Origin: an uncultured Saprospiraceae bacterium
Lineage (GTDB): Bacteria > Bacteroidota > Bacteroidia > Chitinophagales > Saprospiraceae
Direction: 5' to 3'
Length of the DNA stretch: 64,000 nt
Assembly: GCA_937139495.1 (NCBI GenBank)
Contig: CAKZQC010000028.1
Coordinates: forward strand, 1-64,000
Shown here: in pieces, positions 46,775 to 54,998 of the stretch
Layout: the number at the start of each line of letters is the position of its first letter
Numbering within the stretch: the first letter of the stretch is position 1
Translations under genes and position numbers: made by a program
The notes under the pieces: model-generated
Seen by the model: only the letters and a program-made list of their open reading frames with translations
Told to the model about the DNA's origin: nothing
Database searches by the model: none

Positions 46775-47635
46775 ATGGAAAAATATTTAGATTACACGTA
46801 TTGGGGCGAGCCAATTATATATATGTTGGTTTGCTTTGTCCTATTTTTGGTGGGCAAATTTCTGTACCAAATTCTGCATCGAGACATCGACGTAGATTTT
46901 GAGCTGGTCGAAAAAGATAACCTAGCCTTTGCGGTCTCTCATGTCGGTTATTTTGTAGGATTGTTATTGGCAATCTGTGGTGCTATGGCGGGTGCCAAAA
47001 ACCCTCATTTACTTGATGACTTGATGATTACATTTGCTTTTGGACTAGGTGCTATTGCCTTGCTCAACTTTTCTATTATTGTGCATGACAAATTAGTTTT
47101 TGGGGCATTGGAACTCAAAAAAAGCATTGTTGACAAAGAAAATGAAGCCGTAGGAATCGTAGAAGCTGCCAATTCTATTGCCAATGGATTGATTATATAT
47201 GGCGTACTACGAGTAGAATCGGAGCATATTTTCACCGCTCTTATCTTTTGGCTCGTTGCACAAGTATTGTTGATTTTGTTGGCAATGCTCTACAATAGAG
47301 TAACGCCTTATCCTGTTTTTACTAAAATTTATACGGGCAATTCAGCCGTAGCTGTGGCGTTAGCAGGTTTTTTGGTTGGTATGGCGAATATCATTCGTTA
47401 CGCTATCGAAACCGAACACAACAACTGGGGAGATTCTGCCGTAGCGATTGGTATTCAGCTCGGCGTAGCCTTAGTTACCTTCCCTATTTTTAGGTTACTA
47501 ACCGACAAACTATTATTGCCTAAGCGCAGTATTACCGATGAGTTAATCAATCAAGCTAAGCCTAACTTTGGTATTGGTCTAATCGAAGCATTTGCCTACA
47601 TTAGTGCCTCTATTTTGATTATTATTTCGCTCTAA
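46775..47635 (+). CDS. DUF350 membrane protein
   Basis: 286 residues with about eight transmembrane helices arranged as two DUF350 (UPF0719) modules: VSHVGYFVGLLLAICGAM with FAFGLGAIALLNFSIIVHD, and AVAVALAGFLVGMANIIRYAI with IQLGVALVTFPIFRLLTD. DUF350 proteins sit with polyamine-related enzymes in many bacteria, for example E. coli YjfL in the yjf cluster. The molecular function is unknown. It is 49 bases after the split DUF4178 gene and 43 before the aminopropyltransferase. Confidence 0.9.
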   Translation: MEKYLDYTYWGEPIIYMLVCFVLFLVGKFLYQILHRDIDVDFELVEKDNLAFAVSHVGYFVGLLLAICGAMAGAKNPHLLDDLMITFAFGLGAIALLNFSIIVHDKLVFGALELKKSIVDKENEAVGIVEAANSIANGLIIYGVLRVESEHIFTALIFWLVAQVLLILLAMLYNRVTPYPVFTKIYTGNSAVAVALAGFLVGMANIIRYAIETEHNNWGDSAVAIGIQLGVALVTFPIFRLLTDKLLLPKRSITDELINQAKPNFGIGLIEAFAYISASILIIISL

Positions 47636-47678
47636 GCGACATACAATACAACCTACTATATCGCTACTGCTATCAACA

Positions 47679-49238
47679 ATGAAAAAATCGAACGATAAAA
47701 GACAATCTTGGATATTAATGACGGCTCTTTTTGCCACAGGACTTTCGGGGATTGTAGCAGAATATGTTTTGGCGACTTTAGCCACTTATTTTTTGGGTGA
47801 TTCTGTTTTCCAATGGACGATTGTACTTTCCTTGATGCTCTTTTCTATGGGTTTTGGTAGTCGGATTAGCAAACGATTCGAAGACCATCTTTTAGAAACT
47901 TTTATTGGCGTCGAGCTGGTACTTTCTGTGCTTATTTCTTGTTGTGCTTTGGTCACTTATATTGTCATGCCCTACATGACAAGCCTCTGGATTGTACTTT
48001 ATTTTTTGGCAATTCTTATTGGTTTGCTGATTGGTATGGAAATACCCTTAGTGACTCGCATCAACGAGCATTACGAGTCGCTTCGCTCCAATATATCGAG
48101 CGTTATGGAAAAAGACTATTATGGTAGTCTTTTTGGCGGACTCTTTTTTGCGTTTATTGGCATTCGTTATTTGGGGCTGACCTACACGCCTTTTGTGGTA
48201 GGTGCTGTCAATTTTGTGGTCGCTTTATTATTGTTTTACAATCTACGAGATTCTATTTTGACAAAATACAAGCTCCGATTGCAATTAGGTTTTTTGCTCA
48301 CCGCTGGTATTATTGGTATTGGTTTCTTTTTGGCAGAGCCAATTGTCTTGTATGGCGAACAAAGCCGCTACCGAGAGAAAGTCGTTTTCACCAAACAAAC
48401 CCCCTATCAAAAAATAACAGTCACCCAGTGGCAAGGCGATTATTGGCTCTATCTCAATACGGGTAAACAGCTCAGTACTTTTGACGAATGGCTATATCAT
48501 GAGCCACTCGTACACCCTGTCATGCAATTGGCAAAAAGCCACAGAAAAATACTCGTCATGGGTGCTGGCGATGGCTGTGCCATTCGAGAAATCCTCAAAT
48601 ACGACGACGTCGATAGTATTATATTGGTCGATCTCGATCCAGAAATGACGGACGTAGGTAAGAACCACCCTATTTTCAAACAACTCAATAAAGAAGCTTA
48701 TTTTTCGCCGAAGTTACGAGTTGTCAATGCCGATGCGTTTGCTTATCTGGATCAAGTCAAGGACTTTTATGATGTTATCATTGCTGACTTTCCCGACCCA
48801 AAAGGCGTAGATGTCAATCGACTTTACACGCGTGAATTTTATCAATTGTGCCAAAAAAGATTGCGTCCTCGTGGTGTTTTTATCACCCAAGCGGCTAGCC
48901 CTTATTATACGACCAAAGCATTCCGAACCATTGAAAAAACAATAAAAAGTGCAGGGTTTCATGCCGTGCCTATTCATAACCACATTTACACTTTTGGCGA
49001 ATGGGGTTGGGTGATTGGCATGAAAGAGCCGCCTGCGGCAGCCATCAAAAAGCAGTTGCAATCATTAACTTTTGAGGGCGTAGATACTCGATGGATCAAT
49101 CAAGAATCCATGCTTATGATGACTTCCTTCGGAGGTGATTTGGTGCCTGTGGATACGGCTGATTTACAAATCAATACGATTCATAATCCCATCCTCTATC
49201 GCTATTATACCCAAGGTAATTGGTCTTATTATTTTTAG
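47679..49238 (+). CDS. Membrane-embedded polyamine aminopropyltransferase
   Basis: 519 residues. The first about 230 hold roughly seven membrane helices, starting LFATGLSGIVAEYVLATL. The C-terminal domain is spermidine-synthase-like: YQKITVTQWQGDYWLYLNTGKQ, the SAM-binding ILVMGAGDGCAIREILKY, VDLDPEMTDVGKNHP, and the IIADFPDPKGVDVNRLY loop holding the catalytic Asp. It should transfer an aminopropyl group from decarboxylated SAM to an amine. Membrane fusion suggests a membrane-linked or exported acceptor. No SAM decarboxylase is in view. Confidence 0.92.
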   Translation: MKKSNDKRQSWILMTALFATGLSGIVAEYVLATLATYFLGDSVFQWTIVLSLMLFSMGFGSRISKRFEDHLLETFIGVELVLSVLISCCALVTYIVMPYMTSLWIVLYFLAILIGLLIGMEIPLVTRINEHYESLRSNISSVMEKDYYGSLFGGLFFAFIGIRYLGLTYTPFVVGAVNFVVALLLFYNLRDSILTKYKLRLQLGFLLTAGIIGIGFFLAEPIVLYGEQSRYREKVVFTKQTPYQKITVTQWQGDYWLYLNTGKQLSTFDEWLYHEPLVHPVMQLAKSHRKILVMGAGDGCAIREILKYDDVDSIILVDLDPEMTDVGKNHPIFKQLNKEAYFSPKLRVVNADAFAYLDQVKDFYDVIIADFPDPKGVDVNRLYTREFYQLCQKRLRPRGVFITQAASPYYTTKAFRTIEKTIKSAGFHAVPIHNHIYTFGEWGWVIGMKEPPAAAIKKQLQSLTFEGVDTRWINQESMLMMTSFGGDLVPVDTADLQINTIHNPILYRYYTQGNWSYYF

Positions 49239-49310
49239 ATTTTTGTTAATCAAAAGTTTTATGAATTAGATTTTTGATTAGGAAGCAGCCCTCTTTTATC
49301 TCTCTGTTGT

Positions 49311-50393
49311 ATGTGGTTATTCTCCAAAAAAATGGACTTGCTGACGCTTTACTTGCCTGTTTGGGTATGTTGCGCGGTACTTTGTCTGTTGCCTAATAAT
49401 ATCTTGCTGACCGATATTCCGCTTTGGGTATGGGTCTTGTTTGTATTGGGGATTGACGTCGGACACGTTTGGAGTACTATTTTCAGAACCTACCTAGATA
49501 AGCAAGAATTTCGACAACATCGAACCCTACTTTTGGTCGCTCCTGCGGTTAGCTTTTTGATGGCAATGGGCTTGGCTTGGTATCGTATCGAGTGGTTTTG
49601 GCGAGGACTCGCCTACCTAGCTGTTTTTCATTTTATCAAGCAGCAATATGGCTTTTTGGCCCTCTACAAAACTAAGGCAAAAGATTGGGCAATGCGCAAA
49701 TTCTGGAACGACAAATTTATCATTTACTGGGCAACGCTTTATCCTGTTTTGTATTGGCATTTGGCACCTGATATTCAATTCAGTTGGTTTGTGACCAATG
49801 ACTTTGTGTCCTTGTCGAGCTATTGGGGTGCTTACGCCAATTGGCTACCTTATGTGCTATTGGTTGCCAATATCTTGTATTGGTTAGTGCTATTGGCTTG
49901 GTTGCGAGAAGAAGTCCAGCTATCCACTCGCTTGCAATGGGGCAAGCTACTTTGGGTCGGAACTACTGCCATCAATTGGTATGGTGGCATTGTGTATTTC
50001 AATTCTGATTTAGCTTTTACCGTTACCAATATTGTGGCGCATGGACTGCCTTATTTTGCTCTTATTTTGTATTACAATCAACAAAAAAAAGGTATCATTC
50101 ATCGCAAAGCATCTTCCATTTGGAAAGGTGCTTTAGTGGTTATTCCCATCGTATTTCTTTTGGCTTTCTTGGAAGAATACTGGTGGGACCGACTGATTTA
50201 TGGTGACCGTGCTGCTTTTTTTGGTCAAATAATACCTTATTCCGAAAGTCTATTGCAGCAACCATTGCCGATTGCTATCGCAATTGGTATCTTGACCGTT
50301 CCGCAAATGACCCATTATATTATTGATGGGTTTATCTGGAAAACCAACGACAAAAATCCGTATCTCAAACCAATATTTAGTGACCATGAATAG
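49311..50393 (+). CDS. Polytopic membrane protein with conserved-looking histidines
   Basis: 360 residues with about eight or nine membrane helices. Histidines lie near helix ends: DVGHVWSTIF, FHFIKQQYGF, VAHGLPYFAL and MTHYIIDGFIWK. This spacing recalls membrane metal-dependent oxygenases or desaturases, but no family signature is complete, so I do not name one. An in-frame ATG eight codons in (49332) is an alternative start. The end overlaps the next gene by 8 bases, so the two are translationally coupled. Confidence 0.7.
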   Translation: MWLFSKKMDLLTLYLPVWVCCAVLCLLPNNILLTDIPLWVWVLFVLGIDVGHVWSTIFRTYLDKQEFRQHRTLLLVAPAVSFLMAMGLAWYRIEWFWRGLAYLAVFHFIKQQYGFLALYKTKAKDWAMRKFWNDKFIIYWATLYPVLYWHLAPDIQFSWFVTNDFVSLSSYWGAYANWLPYVLLVANILYWLVLLAWLREEVQLSTRLQWGKLLWVGTTAINWYGGIVYFNSDLAFTVTNIVAHGLPYFALILYYNQQKKGIIHRKASSIWKGALVVIPIVFLLAFLEEYWWDRLIYGDRAAFFGQIIPYSESLLQQPLPIAIAIGILTVPQMTHYIIDGFIWKTNDKNPYLKPIFSDHE

Positions 50394-51951
50394 AAGAAAT
50401 TTTGTCCGTTTAGGAGCATTGGCTTTGAGCCCTATTTTGGTCAAATCGCTGGTCGATTGGAGCAGCACGACCGCCAAGCAAAATACCTTTGATATAGAAA
50501 TACTGTCCGATGCAGGCGTGGGGCATTTACTTTGGCAAAGCCAAGACTACGAACAAGGAACAGATTTGACGACCGATTATTTGATAGTGGGTGGTGGTAT
50601 CGCAGGTTTGAGTGCTGCTTACGAATTGCGCCATCAAGATTTTTTGTTGTGCGAATTATCCGAAACATTGGGCGGTAGTTCTGCTTCCAATAATCACAAA
50701 GACCAACATTTTGCACAAGGGGCTCACTACGACTTGGCATATCCTAAATATTACGGCAAGGAATTGCTCAAAACGCTGTTTGATTTAGATATTATTGACT
50801 TTGATTATGCCAGCGATATGTGGCAGTTTGTCGATAAACAATTCTTGATACCACACGACAAAGAAAGTCGTACTTACGTGCAATCGACCAACAATAAACG
50901 AGCAGAAGTATTGCCAAACGGCGATACCAAAGACAAATTTGAAGCCCTGTTGCGTCCGTTTGTGGGCAAAATGCCCATGCCAACTAACAATATTGCCCCT
51001 GCTTTACATTATCTCAACGAGCTGACTTTTGCGGATTATTTGCAAGAACACTTGCCCGAAGATGCTGCTTTCTTGCAGGCCATTGATTACGCTATGCTAG
51101 ACGATTGGGGCGGTACTGCCCAACAAGTATCGGCATTGGCAGGCATTCATTATTATACCTGTCGTCCTTATTTCGACAAGCAGCCAGAGCTTTTTTCGCC
51201 GCCTGAGGGCAATGCTTATTTTGCTCAAAAATTTATTAGCAAAGTTCCGCAAGAGCGGTTGCATACGCAGCACCTAGTACGTCAAATTGAGCCACTTGCT
51301 ACAGGCGGGTTTCGAGTGGAAGTCGTGCAAGCCGACACTAAAAAACAATTGGTAATACACACCAAAAATATCATTTATGCAGCTCATAAGCACGCACTCA
51401 AATACATTTACCCAGCAGCTTACCCGCAATTTTCGGGCGTGCAATATGCTCCTTGGATAGCGATCAACATTGTATTGGATAGCACCACTACCGCCGCTGT
51501 TTTTTGGCAAAATGAGTACCTAGCCGCAGAGCAAAACTTTATGGGTTTTGTTGATTCTGCTTCGCAATTCAAGACGCTCAGTGACACACGCAGAACGCTA
51601 ACGGCTTATTATTGCTTGTCTCCAAAGGATCGCAATAATTTATTGGAAATAGACAAAAATGCTCCTGCCCTAGTGGAGCAAACCATACAGTATGTGGAAA
51701 AAGTATTGGGCGAACCTATCCGAAAAAGTATAGAAAAAGTATATGTCAAAGTGATGGGACACGCCATGCCAATCCCTATACCCAATTATCTACTGCAAGA
51801 TTATAATCAAGATGCGATGACCAGCCGTATCGCTTATGCAGGCGTAGATACTGGACGGTTGCCACTCTTCTTTGAGGCAGCAGATTCGGGACTACAAGCT
51901 GCTCGATTATTGCTACAAGAGAGTTCTACGAATACACCAGAAGTAGGCTAG
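50386..51951 (+). CDS. Tat-exported FAD-dependent amine-oxidase-like protein
   Basis: 521 residues from the ATG at 50386, which gives a twin-arginine signal (MNRRNFVRLGALALSP). The dinucleotide-binding motif is LIVGGGIAGLSAAYEL near residue 70. The rest resembles NAD(P)/FAD-binding amine oxidases, with a C-terminal AYAGVDTGRLPLFFEAADSGLQAA that would close over the FAD. Folded export fits a cofactor-loaded periplasmic flavoenzyme. Its place at the end of the polyamine cluster suggests an amine or polyamine-conjugate substrate (inference). Confidence 0.8.
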   Translation: MNRRNFVRLGALALSPILVKSLVDWSSTTAKQNTFDIEILSDAGVGHLLWQSQDYEQGTDLTTDYLIVGGGIAGLSAAYELRHQDFLLCELSETLGGSSASNNHKDQHFAQGAHYDLAYPKYYGKELLKTLFDLDIIDFDYASDMWQFVDKQFLIPHDKESRTYVQSTNNKRAEVLPNGDTKDKFEALLRPFVGKMPMPTNNIAPALHYLNELTFADYLQEHLPEDAAFLQAIDYAMLDDWGGTAQQVSALAGIHYYTCRPYFDKQPELFSPPEGNAYFAQKFISKVPQERLHTQHLVRQIEPLATGGFRVEVVQADTKKQLVIHTKNIIYAAHKHALKYIYPAAYPQFSGVQYAPWIAINIVLDSTTTAAVFWQNEYLAAEQNFMGFVDSASQFKTLSDTRRTLTAYYCLSPKDRNNLLEIDKNAPALVEQTIQYVEKVLGEPIRKSIEKVYVKVMGHAMPIPIPNYLLQDYNQDAMTSRIAYAGVDTGRLPLFFEAADSGLQAARLLLQESSTNTPEVG

Positions 51952-52343
51952 TGTGCATCTAAGTAAAAGATGTTACACAAGAGATAAATTTGCCAATTGA
52001 GCAGGTCAATTATACCTCCTCTTCTTTCCATTACCGAAAGAAGCAAAGTCTAGGTTCAATATTACGAACAAGATACTATCACCTTTCAATACTGACTTCA
52101 AGGGAATTTTTAGACTTTCTTTTAGGTTCAATAACGTATTTTGCTAGATAAACACGTCATTTGGCTATTTTCGGTGGAAACCCTTGAAGTTTAAACGTAT
52201 TTTCAAGGGATAGTATTCGCTTGTTCTCCATAATTCCCACATTTTCAGTAGGCTTGGTTCTTGAGTGAAAGGAGAACAAAAAATTTCTTAACTCAAAACT
52301 CAAACTGTTCTTGCGTAACATCACTAAGTAAGAAACAATACTT
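51952..52343. other. Intergenic region with short degenerate repeats
   Basis: 392 bases. Two AGGTTCAATA blocks (near 52033 and 52124) and two CAAGGGA-type blocks are seen, but no clear hairpin, promoter or gene. A 65-codon minus-strand frame here is weak. Confidence 0.45.
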
Positions 52344-52841
52344 ATGAAAAACACGCTACTTTTTTTGTTCTTACTTCTATTACAAAACCACTTAATGGCT
52401 CAATCTCCAAATTCGACCATAGCTGTCGATAGTATCGCCTTTCGTACCGATTATCTTTGTGATTGTCCTCCAACACTATTCTTGGACGACGGTCGTATCT
52501 ATGGCTTCACCCTTAGCCGAACCCATTTGGTGCATACGATTGGGGTAGAATATAGCTTGAACGAAGTTAATTTATATCCTCGTTATTTACCCGATTCGAT
52601 CCATCAATCGGCACTTTTTGTATTGGATAGCTTGCCTACTGGTTATCTTGACCAATCCAATATTGGCAACTGTTTGGTTCATCTCCACATGGAAAGTCGT
52701 TATCCTTGTACTCGTGTTGTCGTTTTTCATAGTCATGGATTGCGAACAACGACACTATTACCCAATGATTTGCCACCTGCTTTGGCGACTTATATGTACA
52801 AAGTACAGCTTTTGTACGAAGAATTGCATCCCAAATTGTAG
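52344..52841 (+). CDS. Hypothetical exported protein
   Basis: 165 residues with a signal peptide (MKNTLLFLFLLLLQNHLMAQ). The mature part is a small mixed domain with two Cys near residues 34-36 (CDCPP), plus further Cys in IGNCLVHL and YPCTRV, so disulfides are likely. Family not recognised. It lies upstream of the candidate RNA gene at 52948. Confidence 0.6.
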   Translation: MKNTLLFLFLLLLQNHLMAQSPNSTIAVDSIAFRTDYLCDCPPTLFLDDGRIYGFTLSRTHLVHTIGVEYSLNEVNLYPRYLPDSIHQSALFVLDSLPTGYLDQSNIGNCLVHLHMESRYPCTRVVVFHSHGLRTTTLLPNDLPPALATYMYKVQLLYEELHPKL

Positions 52842-52934
52842 TCCATATATTACCCTTTAGAAACTCAAACCTACATTTCATGTCGATTTTCGTGCATTTC
52901 AGAAGTTATCAAAAAAAAATAGCTCCAACTAACT

Positions 52935-52942
52935 TACTTTTG
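52935..52942 (+). promoter_or_regulatory. -7 promoter element of the second candidate RNA
   Basis: TACTTTTG, a full TAnnTTTG match, ending six bases before the first paired base of the closing stem at 52948. No good TTG at the usual upstream distance. Confidence 0.5.
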
Positions 52943-52947
52943 TGGTA

Positions 52948-53134
52948 GAAGTTATTGCTATTCGACTTTGTTAGTCATTGTTCTTCGGAACACCTTCCGT
53001 TATTGGCTTTGCCTATAACAAAAAACCAAGTCCTAACTCCTCCAATTGATAGATAATAGTCAATAACTTCGTGTATCACCAATTTACCCAAAAAAAGAAA
53101 AAACCTAGCAGAGAAATTCTCTGCTAGGTTTTTC
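52948..53134 (+). ncRNA. Candidate multibranched structured RNA
   Basis: A closing helix pairs 52948-52962 (GAAGTTATTGCTATT) with 53055-53070, 15 base pairs with one bulged T. It encloses three small hairpins: 52964-52967/52973-52976; 52979-52983/52988-52992 with a TTCG tetraloop; and 52999-53007/53011-53019 with one T-T mismatch. A C-rich single strand (TCCTAACTCCTCC) follows, then a spacer and a perfect terminator. The start matches a -7 promoter box. No protein frame fits. I cannot assign it to a known RNA family. Confidence 0.6.
53099..53133. terminator. Bidirectional terminator
   Basis: A 17-bp perfect palindrome (53099-53115 with 53117-53133, core ACCTAGCAGAGAA) with T runs on both strands. 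It ends the candidate RNA from the left and the DUF4625 gene from the right. Confidence 0.9.
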
Positions 53135-53173
53135 TATATACTGGGTATTACTAACTTTCGTTATTGCAAAGTA

Positions 53174-53569
53174 TTATGGATGTACATGAAACTCAACGGT
53201 TTCTTTAGCTTCCTCCCCATTGTGATTAGAAACCTCTACTGTCATCTCAAAATCCGAGTGCATCGCCACATTAAGTGTCACCATGGTATCAATCGTCATT
53301 ATCTTGTTGTGACTATGTCCACTCATACTAAATATCGTAGTATTTAGGTTTTTGTCTAGTACCTCAACGCTGTACTCATGCAGTTCATCTGCATCTTCAA
53401 ACACCACTTCTATAGGCAATTGGTCCCCGCTATGATAAGTAGATCCATCTGTAGGAGCACTAACAACAGCCGTAGGTTTGCTAATATTGGTATCATCATC
53501 TTTGGTACAAGCACTAAGTGCCATTACGAAAAGTAGCACTAAGCTACCTACAATCATTTTGTAGTTCAT
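53174..53569 (-). CDS. DUF4625 lipoprotein
   Basis: 131 residues with a lipobox (ALSAC, Cys 21). The mature part is one Ig-like DUF4625 domain: AVVSAPTDGSTYHSGDQLPIEVVFEDADELHEYSVEV is its first half, here cited by its ends only. His-rich spots (SGHSHNK, NHNGEE, HVHP terminus) suggest metal binding. It is 14 bases downstream of a Cys-headed barrel gene with the same MNYK start and a similar A-rich leader. Confidence 0.8.
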   Translation of the reverse strand: MNYKMIVGSLVLLFVMALSACTKDDDTNISKPTAVVSAPTDGSTYHSGDQLPIEVVFEDADELHEYSVEVLDKNLNTTIFSMSGHSHNKIMTIDTMVTLNVAMHSDFEMTVEVSNHNGEEAKETVEFHVHP

Positions 53570-53583
53570 GTTATTGTTTTTAT

Positions 53584-54528
53584 TTAGAATAAATAATTGA
53601 TAGTGGCAGTGAATCGTGCAGCGTTATGAAGCTGCCCACTTGCCATTTTTTGCCAGATTGGCTGTTGGTATTGTACACCAAACTGAAAACTTTGATAATA
53701 CAGGCTCATGCCTGCTACTGCCAACAACTGCGTTCCACCCGAAAACTGACGCGTATAACCGTCGTTGGTATTATAATCCAATTGTTCGAGCTGTATGCCA
53801 AGCTGTGGGACAAAGGTTGTTTTTTTTGTCTTCCAGACCCCAAAACCGACAATACTACTTTGGAATTGATTCCCCAATTTATACCCAAGCGGATTAGCTA
53901 GATTAATCTGATAAGTGGCACTCGCATTGAGCCCCAACTTATCGTGGCGTAGCGTATATACTGCCGATAACAAAAAACTCCAAGCTCCCGTCCCAGATTG
54001 TAAGGTCGGTGACAAAAGTACGTCGTCATTCCCCTTCACTTGATAATCGCCCGTAGGGACTTTGAGTCCTCCACCTACCAACAAATTATGTTGTACGTGT
54101 GCCCCCGAATCGACAAAATTGGTATTATATACATTGTAAAAACCTAAAACAGTCATGTCACCAAAACCTAAGGTTTTTTCAGTTGCTCCACCTTCTATCG
54201 TTTGTACATTATAATTGTAGGGCAAATAAGTCAACACTTGCACTCGACGGTGCGGATAAAAACGAGCTTGTATATCCATACCGAAGTACGATTCCTGCGT
54301 CGCTTGACCTGCTGTCAGTCCGTCGTGTCCATTGTGTGCCAGTAGGCTGCTGTATCTTGCCCTCAACCCAATATAATGCTTTTGATAGTTGGGAAACAAG
54401 CCGTTATCAAAGCTACTCACAACAGGGCAGCCGCCATCACAAGCCTGTGCCGTAGGCGTAAGCCCTAGACATAACAGTATGCAGCAAGACCAATAAAGCC
54501 TTCTTGCTAGCTTATATTTATAGTTCAT
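53584..54528 (-). CDS. Outer-membrane barrel protein with Cys-rich N-terminus
   Basis: 314 residues with a long signal peptide (to about 28). The mature protein begins ACDGGCPVV, a CxxxC pair, followed by a beta-barrel of alternating strands (HYIGLRARYSSLL, FGDMTVLGFYNVY, NLLVGGGLKVPTGDYQ) and a terminal ATINYLF. It resembles transporter-like barrel proteins of the meta-pathway type. With the Cys-motif protein upstream and the His-rich DUF4625 lipoprotein downstream it forms a likely three-gene unit for metal handling (inference). Confidence 0.75.
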   Translation of the reverse strand: MNYKYKLARRLYWSCCILLCLGLTPTAQACDGGCPVVSSFDNGLFPNYQKHYIGLRARYSSLLAHNGHDGLTAGQATQESYFGMDIQARFYPHRRVQVLTYLPYNYNVQTIEGGATEKTLGFGDMTVLGFYNVYNTNFVDSGAHVQHNLLVGGGLKVPTGDYQVKGNDDVLLSPTLQSGTGAWSFLLSAVYTLRHDKLGLNASATYQINLANPLGYKLGNQFQSSIVGFGVWKTKKTTFVPQLGIQLEQLDYNTNDGYTRQFSGGTQLLAVAGMSLYYQSFQFGVQYQQPIWQKMASGQLHNAARFTATINYLF

Positions 54529-54552
54529 GTTATTCTTTTTATTGACAAAGGA

Positions 54553-54969
54553 TTATTCAAAAACTGTCAATATCTGAGGGGGCTGTAGTTGTTGAAAGAT
54601 GGGTAAATATTGGTAATCGAAATGATACCAATCGTGCTGCTCTGGCAATAAGTAATTGGAGCTTTTGAGTGTAGCTATCAAGGCAAAAGTAGTGAGCTGT
54701 TGCCAAAATAAAACCAATGGTTTGCCATCTAATAAACTCGGAGGTGTAACAGGTTCATTAGGCTGCTCTATGGATACTTTTTCGCTTACCGCCAATAAGT
54801 TTTTGAGGTGACATTTGCCGTCACATTTTAGCTGCGGTTTAGCTTTGTTGACACAATAAGTGGTCGTGATGTACTGTTTTTGGAGGGTGTAATAAGCATA
54901 TACGATTCCCTGATAGGTTGTCTGGCAACCTATTACTAAAATGAGTAGTATGGAAATCAAATGCTTCAT
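54553..54969 (-). CDS. Small Cys-motif membrane or lipoprotein
   Basis: 138 residues from the ATG at 54969; the longer frame overlaps the flippase. A hydrophobic start with possible lipobox VIGC (Cys 15) is followed by YCVNKAKPQLKCDGKCHLK, giving C39-x9-C49-x3-C53. This Cys pattern recurs in small Bacteroidota proteins beside metal transport genes. It is first in the unit with the barrel and DUF4625 genes (24-base gap). Confidence 0.65.
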   Translation of the reverse strand: MKHLISILLILVIGCQTTYQGIVYAYYTLQKQYITTTYCVNKAKPQLKCDGKCHLKNLLAVSEKVSIEQPNEPVTPPSLLDGKPLVLFWQQLTTFALIATLKSSNYLLPEQHDWYHFDYQYLPIFQQLQPPQILTVFE

Positions 54970-54998
54970 GCCGCGAAAATACAAATTCTTATAGTAAT

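Noticed and set aside
52157..52354. 65-codon minus-strand frame
   Set aside because: It overlaps the start of a signal-peptide gene and has no supporting features.
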